Shown here piece by piece: positions 34,171 to 36,764 of a stretch of 36,764 bases of DNA. A program made the translations under genes and the position numbers. The stretch is from Prevotellaceae bacterium. GTDB lineage: Bacteria; Bacteroidota; Bacteroidia; Bacteroidales; Bacteroidaceae. The stretch lies in contig JAQYPT010000007.1 of assembly GCA_028726625.1 (NCBI GenBank), positions 1 through 36,764 of the forward strand, read 5' to 3'. Numbering within the stretch: position 1 is the first letter of the stretch; every line of letters starts with the position of its first letter. Under the pieces are notes generated by a model. The model made no database searches. It was not told the DNA's origin and saw nothing but the letters and a program-made list of their open reading frames with translations.

Positions 34171-34437
34171 TTCAAGGGCGGTCAATAAATTAGCTTTGAC
34201 AGATTGTGAGACTATTATTTGAGATCAATTTGTTTGTGAGTGAAGGAGTATAGCGAGCTATACGACTGAACGAACAGGCAAATTGAACCAAAAACGGAGC
34301 AAGCCGAATACAGTCAAACTTGTTTGAATTGTTGAGGCGCAGCCTGTTTTATATAAAAAAGAGTCCACAAGATGACAAAACGTAAAAAGACTGACATAAA
34401 ATACTTTACGGTGGTAATTTATAGAACCGCCCTCAAA
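34171..34437. mobile_element. MITE-like element, about 267 bp, with imperfect terminal inverted repeats
   Basis: The ends are TTCAAGGGCGGTCAATAAAT (from 34171) and, on the opposite strand, TTTGAGGGCGGTTCTATAAA (from 34437), an imperfect 24-25 bp inverted repeat sharing GGGCGGT and ATAAATTA. The interior has no gene; it holds GTATAGC-GA-GCTATAC and a diverged copy (34295-34350) of the 66-bp repeat seen before the MATE gene. No clear target duplication is visible. Confidence 0.55.
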
Positions 34438-34454
34438 TAAGTCCTGCGGTTCAA

Positions 34455-35889
34455 TTAAGCACCGTGGAACAGATATTCGGCTTGAATGTCTTTGGTGAGC
34501 TCTGTGAACAACCGCTCTTGCAGTTTGTCGGCTACACATAGTGCGCGAGTCAACACCTTGTCAGAAAATTCTTGCAGCATGTCTTTCGCACGTAACGGCT
34601 GTGTTTTGTATATACGCAAATACTCTTCTTCCATTTCACGTTGCCGTTGGTCGGTTTCCTCCTCAAATTTGCGATACGTCTCTTTAATCATGGGCGCATA
34701 TTTGTTGTAGTTCACCATGCCCAGCGTCATCACCTTACGGAATTTCCAATAAGCAGAATCGGCACTCGACTGGTCGGTTCCCTGCGTATATTCAACTGGA
34801 TATGAGCTGATGCCCTGATACAGCGGCAAGAACAAACCTAAGTCGGCCATGCCCATGGCAACGTAAGCAACACAGCCAATGGCCTGAGGCAGTTCAGGAC
34901 GTACCTGTAGGATGTGGGTCTGTGTGGTTCTGAAGATAGATACCGGGCGATACGGTTCTTTTGGATTGCTATGTAGATAGGGATCGTGTTCGGTATTGTC
35001 GTAGTGGAAGCGGAATGCTGTACGCAAATCGGTGATGCTGATAGGCTTGTCGGCTTTGGCGTAAACAGGGAATGTATTTTTGGTTACGTCATTCTTAATC
35101 GCTGGTGAAAACATCTTTTGCAGACCCCATACGCGCGGATAATTATAGGTGGTGTCAAGTTTGACATCGCGCGCATACGATACATGGAAATCAAATTCGC
35201 CCTTCTTCGGGTCGTGTAATCCATGTTTCTCGGCAAACTCAATCAAGTCGGCAGATGCCAAATAGTTTTCTTTGTCGTTAGGGTCGTACTGGCGGAAACG
35301 GCTCTGGTTGCCCGTGACGAAATATTGCTCTTTCGGCATTCTGCAAGCCAACCAACGATGTCCGCACGCCGTTTCCAAGTACCATATTTCTTGTGCGTCT
35401 ACGAATCCGATGCCAAAACCTTCGGCGATACCATGTTTCTCGATGAGCATGCCCAAGCGCTCTACGCCTTCGCGCGCGGTGTGAACGTAGGGCAGTACGA
35501 CATTGAACACGGCATTCTCTGCCAAACCCGTTTCTACCAAGGGGTCATGTTTTAACACCTCGTCGCTGCTGAAAATACTTTCAGTCGCACTCATGCCCAC
35601 GCCGGCGGTGTTGAATCCTGCGCTTCCCCAGTGGCGTGGCAGGTTGAAGGGTGCCAATGCACTGTAACCCAATGCTTCTTTGGGCAGTTCACAGCGGAAC
35701 GGACTGTCCAGAGCGATAAATTCTTTCGGTCCCTCTTTTGTGTCTTCGTACAGTTCGTAGTTTTTGGCTTCCATGGCATCCCAGTCTTCCGAACGGGCTA
35801 CAATCATGGAACCGTCGGCTGTCATCTCTTTTCCTACTATGATGGTAGTACACTCTGATGGTAATTTACTTACTTGGTTTTTTTTTCAT
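34455..35889 (-). CDS. pepD: C69-family dipeptidase, start region frameshifted at an A9 tract
   Basis: Ntn-hydrolase dipeptidase. The catalytic N-terminal cysteine motif is present at ECTTIIVGK, followed by MTADGSMIVARSEDWDA, FNTAGVGMSATESIF, EGFGIGFVDAQEIWYLETAC and the usual long C-terminal helical part; the frame is intact down to 34455. But the Cys-bearing segment has no in-frame start codon: the only nearby ATG (35889-35887) is followed by nine A residues (35886-35878) and runs out of frame after seven sense codons. Removing one A joins it to the rest as MKKNQVSKLPSECTTIIVGK. Using the internal ATG at 35825 would omit the catalytic cysteine. No signal peptide, so cytoplasmic if made. Confidence 0.83.
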
Positions 35890-36490
35890 AGATTGTTGTG
35901 TGTGATATGATGTTTAAAATATAATGTTGTGCGGTATTAGACTCCGCCATTTGCAAATTTAATGAATATTTTTTAGATGATGTATCAATAGGGTGGTAAA
36001 ATTTTCAAGAATTACACGGCTTTTTCATTTAAGAATGTTGGTTTGCGTTTGTATCCTATCAAACGGAACGTTCTTCGGTGAAATGGCTTCCGCTGCAACC
36101 ACTTTTTAACACAAATGCTGGGCGTTTTTTCAACCAACTTGCCATACATTGAAAACATGCGAAATATAGAGGCATTTTGTTATTTTGTTGATTATTAGTT
36201 GGTTATGTGATTTATAAACCTGAAACACCTTGAAAAGGTGAAGTAGATTGAAGGGGAAATACCTTCTTATGGTACAAAAAGGTCGGCTATAGGATGTAAA
36301 TTGGGACATAAAAGCATGCACATTAAGCGATAAGAGCATACCTATTGCAAGAAAAAAGCATGCATATTGCCGATTTGTTCTGTGTGAAAGTGGTATAAGA
36401 TGATGATTTCAAGGCTTTGAACACCTAAAGCACCCCCCTATTTTATCTATTTCGCAATTTTGTTTTGTCAAAGAAAACGAATCGATTTAA
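35890..36490. repeat. Gene-free stretch with partial copy C of the dispersed repeat
   Basis: No gene is supported here. AAAAGCATGC occurs at 36310-36319 and 36354-36363; the 17 nt after the first (ending in AAGAG) resemble the spacer of copy B, followed by CATACC in place of CAATGC. A small CACCTT-GA-AAGGTG hairpin lies near 36227. The left end of the transposase fragment is not preceded by a recognisable inverted repeat. Confidence 0.5.
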
Positions 36491-36764
36491 CAAACGAAAG
36501 GTTTATTAACACATGCGGGTAGCGATGGCTACATCTATAACATCATCCACAATGACACAACAGGGGAACTTGCCAAGCACATAAGGCATAAGATGAAGTA
36601 TAGGCTTCGTCCCAAGGGCAGATATCTTCCAATCAAAGACAGGGTGAGCATCCATGAAAGAAGTAAGGAAGTTGACGGGAAGAGATTCGGGGATTTTGAG
36701 ATGGACTTGATCGTAGACCCTGACCAGCACGCCATACTCACGCTGGTGGAGAAATCCACCAATA
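36491..36764 (+). pseudogene. IS30-family transposase fragment (5' truncated, runs off the window)
   Basis: The open frame from 36491 encodes YIYNIIHNDTTGELAKHIRH, then KYRLRPKGRYLPIKDRVSIH and DGKRFGDFEMDLIVDP with ILTLVEKSTN, matching the middle of IS30-type transposases: the RxxIxxRP-like stretch, the RFGDxExD segment holding the first catalytic Asp, and the TLVEK strand. The N-terminal helix-turn-helix half is missing: a stop (36488-36490) precedes the frame and upstream DNA is AT-rich and non-coding. The C-terminal DDE residues are beyond the window. Confidence 0.82.

Overview
The window looks like a chromosomal segment of a Bacteroidota bacterium, most likely of the Prevotella group (Prevotellaceae). 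The evidence is a SusC/SusD pair with an ECF sigma / FecR switch, a protein with a C-terminal type IX secretion (T9SS) sorting tail, a TonB receptor paired with a DUF4249 lipoprotein, DUF3316 and DUF4250 proteins, a single-chain glycyl-tRNA synthetase, and Bacteroidota-type promoters (TTTG, about 20 nt, TAnnTTTG). Genus is inferred from gene content only.

Layout. (1) Positions 1-10326 hold a compact glycan-utilisation locus: an ECF sigma gene cut off by an IS3-type element at the left edge, a divergent FecR anti-sigma gene, a SusC receptor with an N-terminal signalling (STN) domain, a SusD lipoprotein and a secreted GH85 endo-beta-N-acetylglucosaminidase with a T9SS tail. The set fits release and capture of host N-glycans, but the sigma factor has lost region 4. 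(2) Positions 10327-14417 are accessory: large hairpins, XRE/BRO phage-type gene remnants, a PPK2 polyphosphate kinase, a Lys/Glu/Ala-rich LEA-like protein with 11/22-residue repeats, a dispersed repeat and two small proteins. (3) Positions 14702-18129 encode a TonB receptor and its DUF4249 lipoprotein. (4) Positions 18219-22816, minus strand, encode a PBP4-type D-Ala-D-Ala carboxypeptidase, a sugar-kinase-like protein followed by a CBM9-like protein, and a MATE transporter. (5) Positions 22817-24285 have no convincing protein gene. They hold tandem and dispersed repeats and a strong candidate for an undescribed structured RNA of about 545 nt on the minus strand, with its own promoter, a 41-43 nt degenerate tandem repeat, GC-rich hairpins and a terminator. 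(6) Positions 24286-32512 are mostly housekeeping: FKBP isomerase and glyQS (minus), yaaA, then parC followed by three overlapping envelope genes (DUF3316, S41 protease, small membrane protein). (7) Positions 32588-36764 hold tRNA-Leu(UAG), a secreted YD-repeat-like gene with an in-frame stop, a cvfB 3' remnant, a MITE-like element, a C69 dipeptidase whose start lies behind an A9 tract in the wrong frame, and an IS30-type transposase fragment at the right edge.

Themes: decay and mobile DNA are concentrated at both ends and in the intergenic regions. The points most worth a second look are the insertion into the sigma gene, the candidate repeat RNA, the dispersed intergenic repeat family with fixed internal spacing, the A9 start-proximal frameshift and the isolated nonsense codon.
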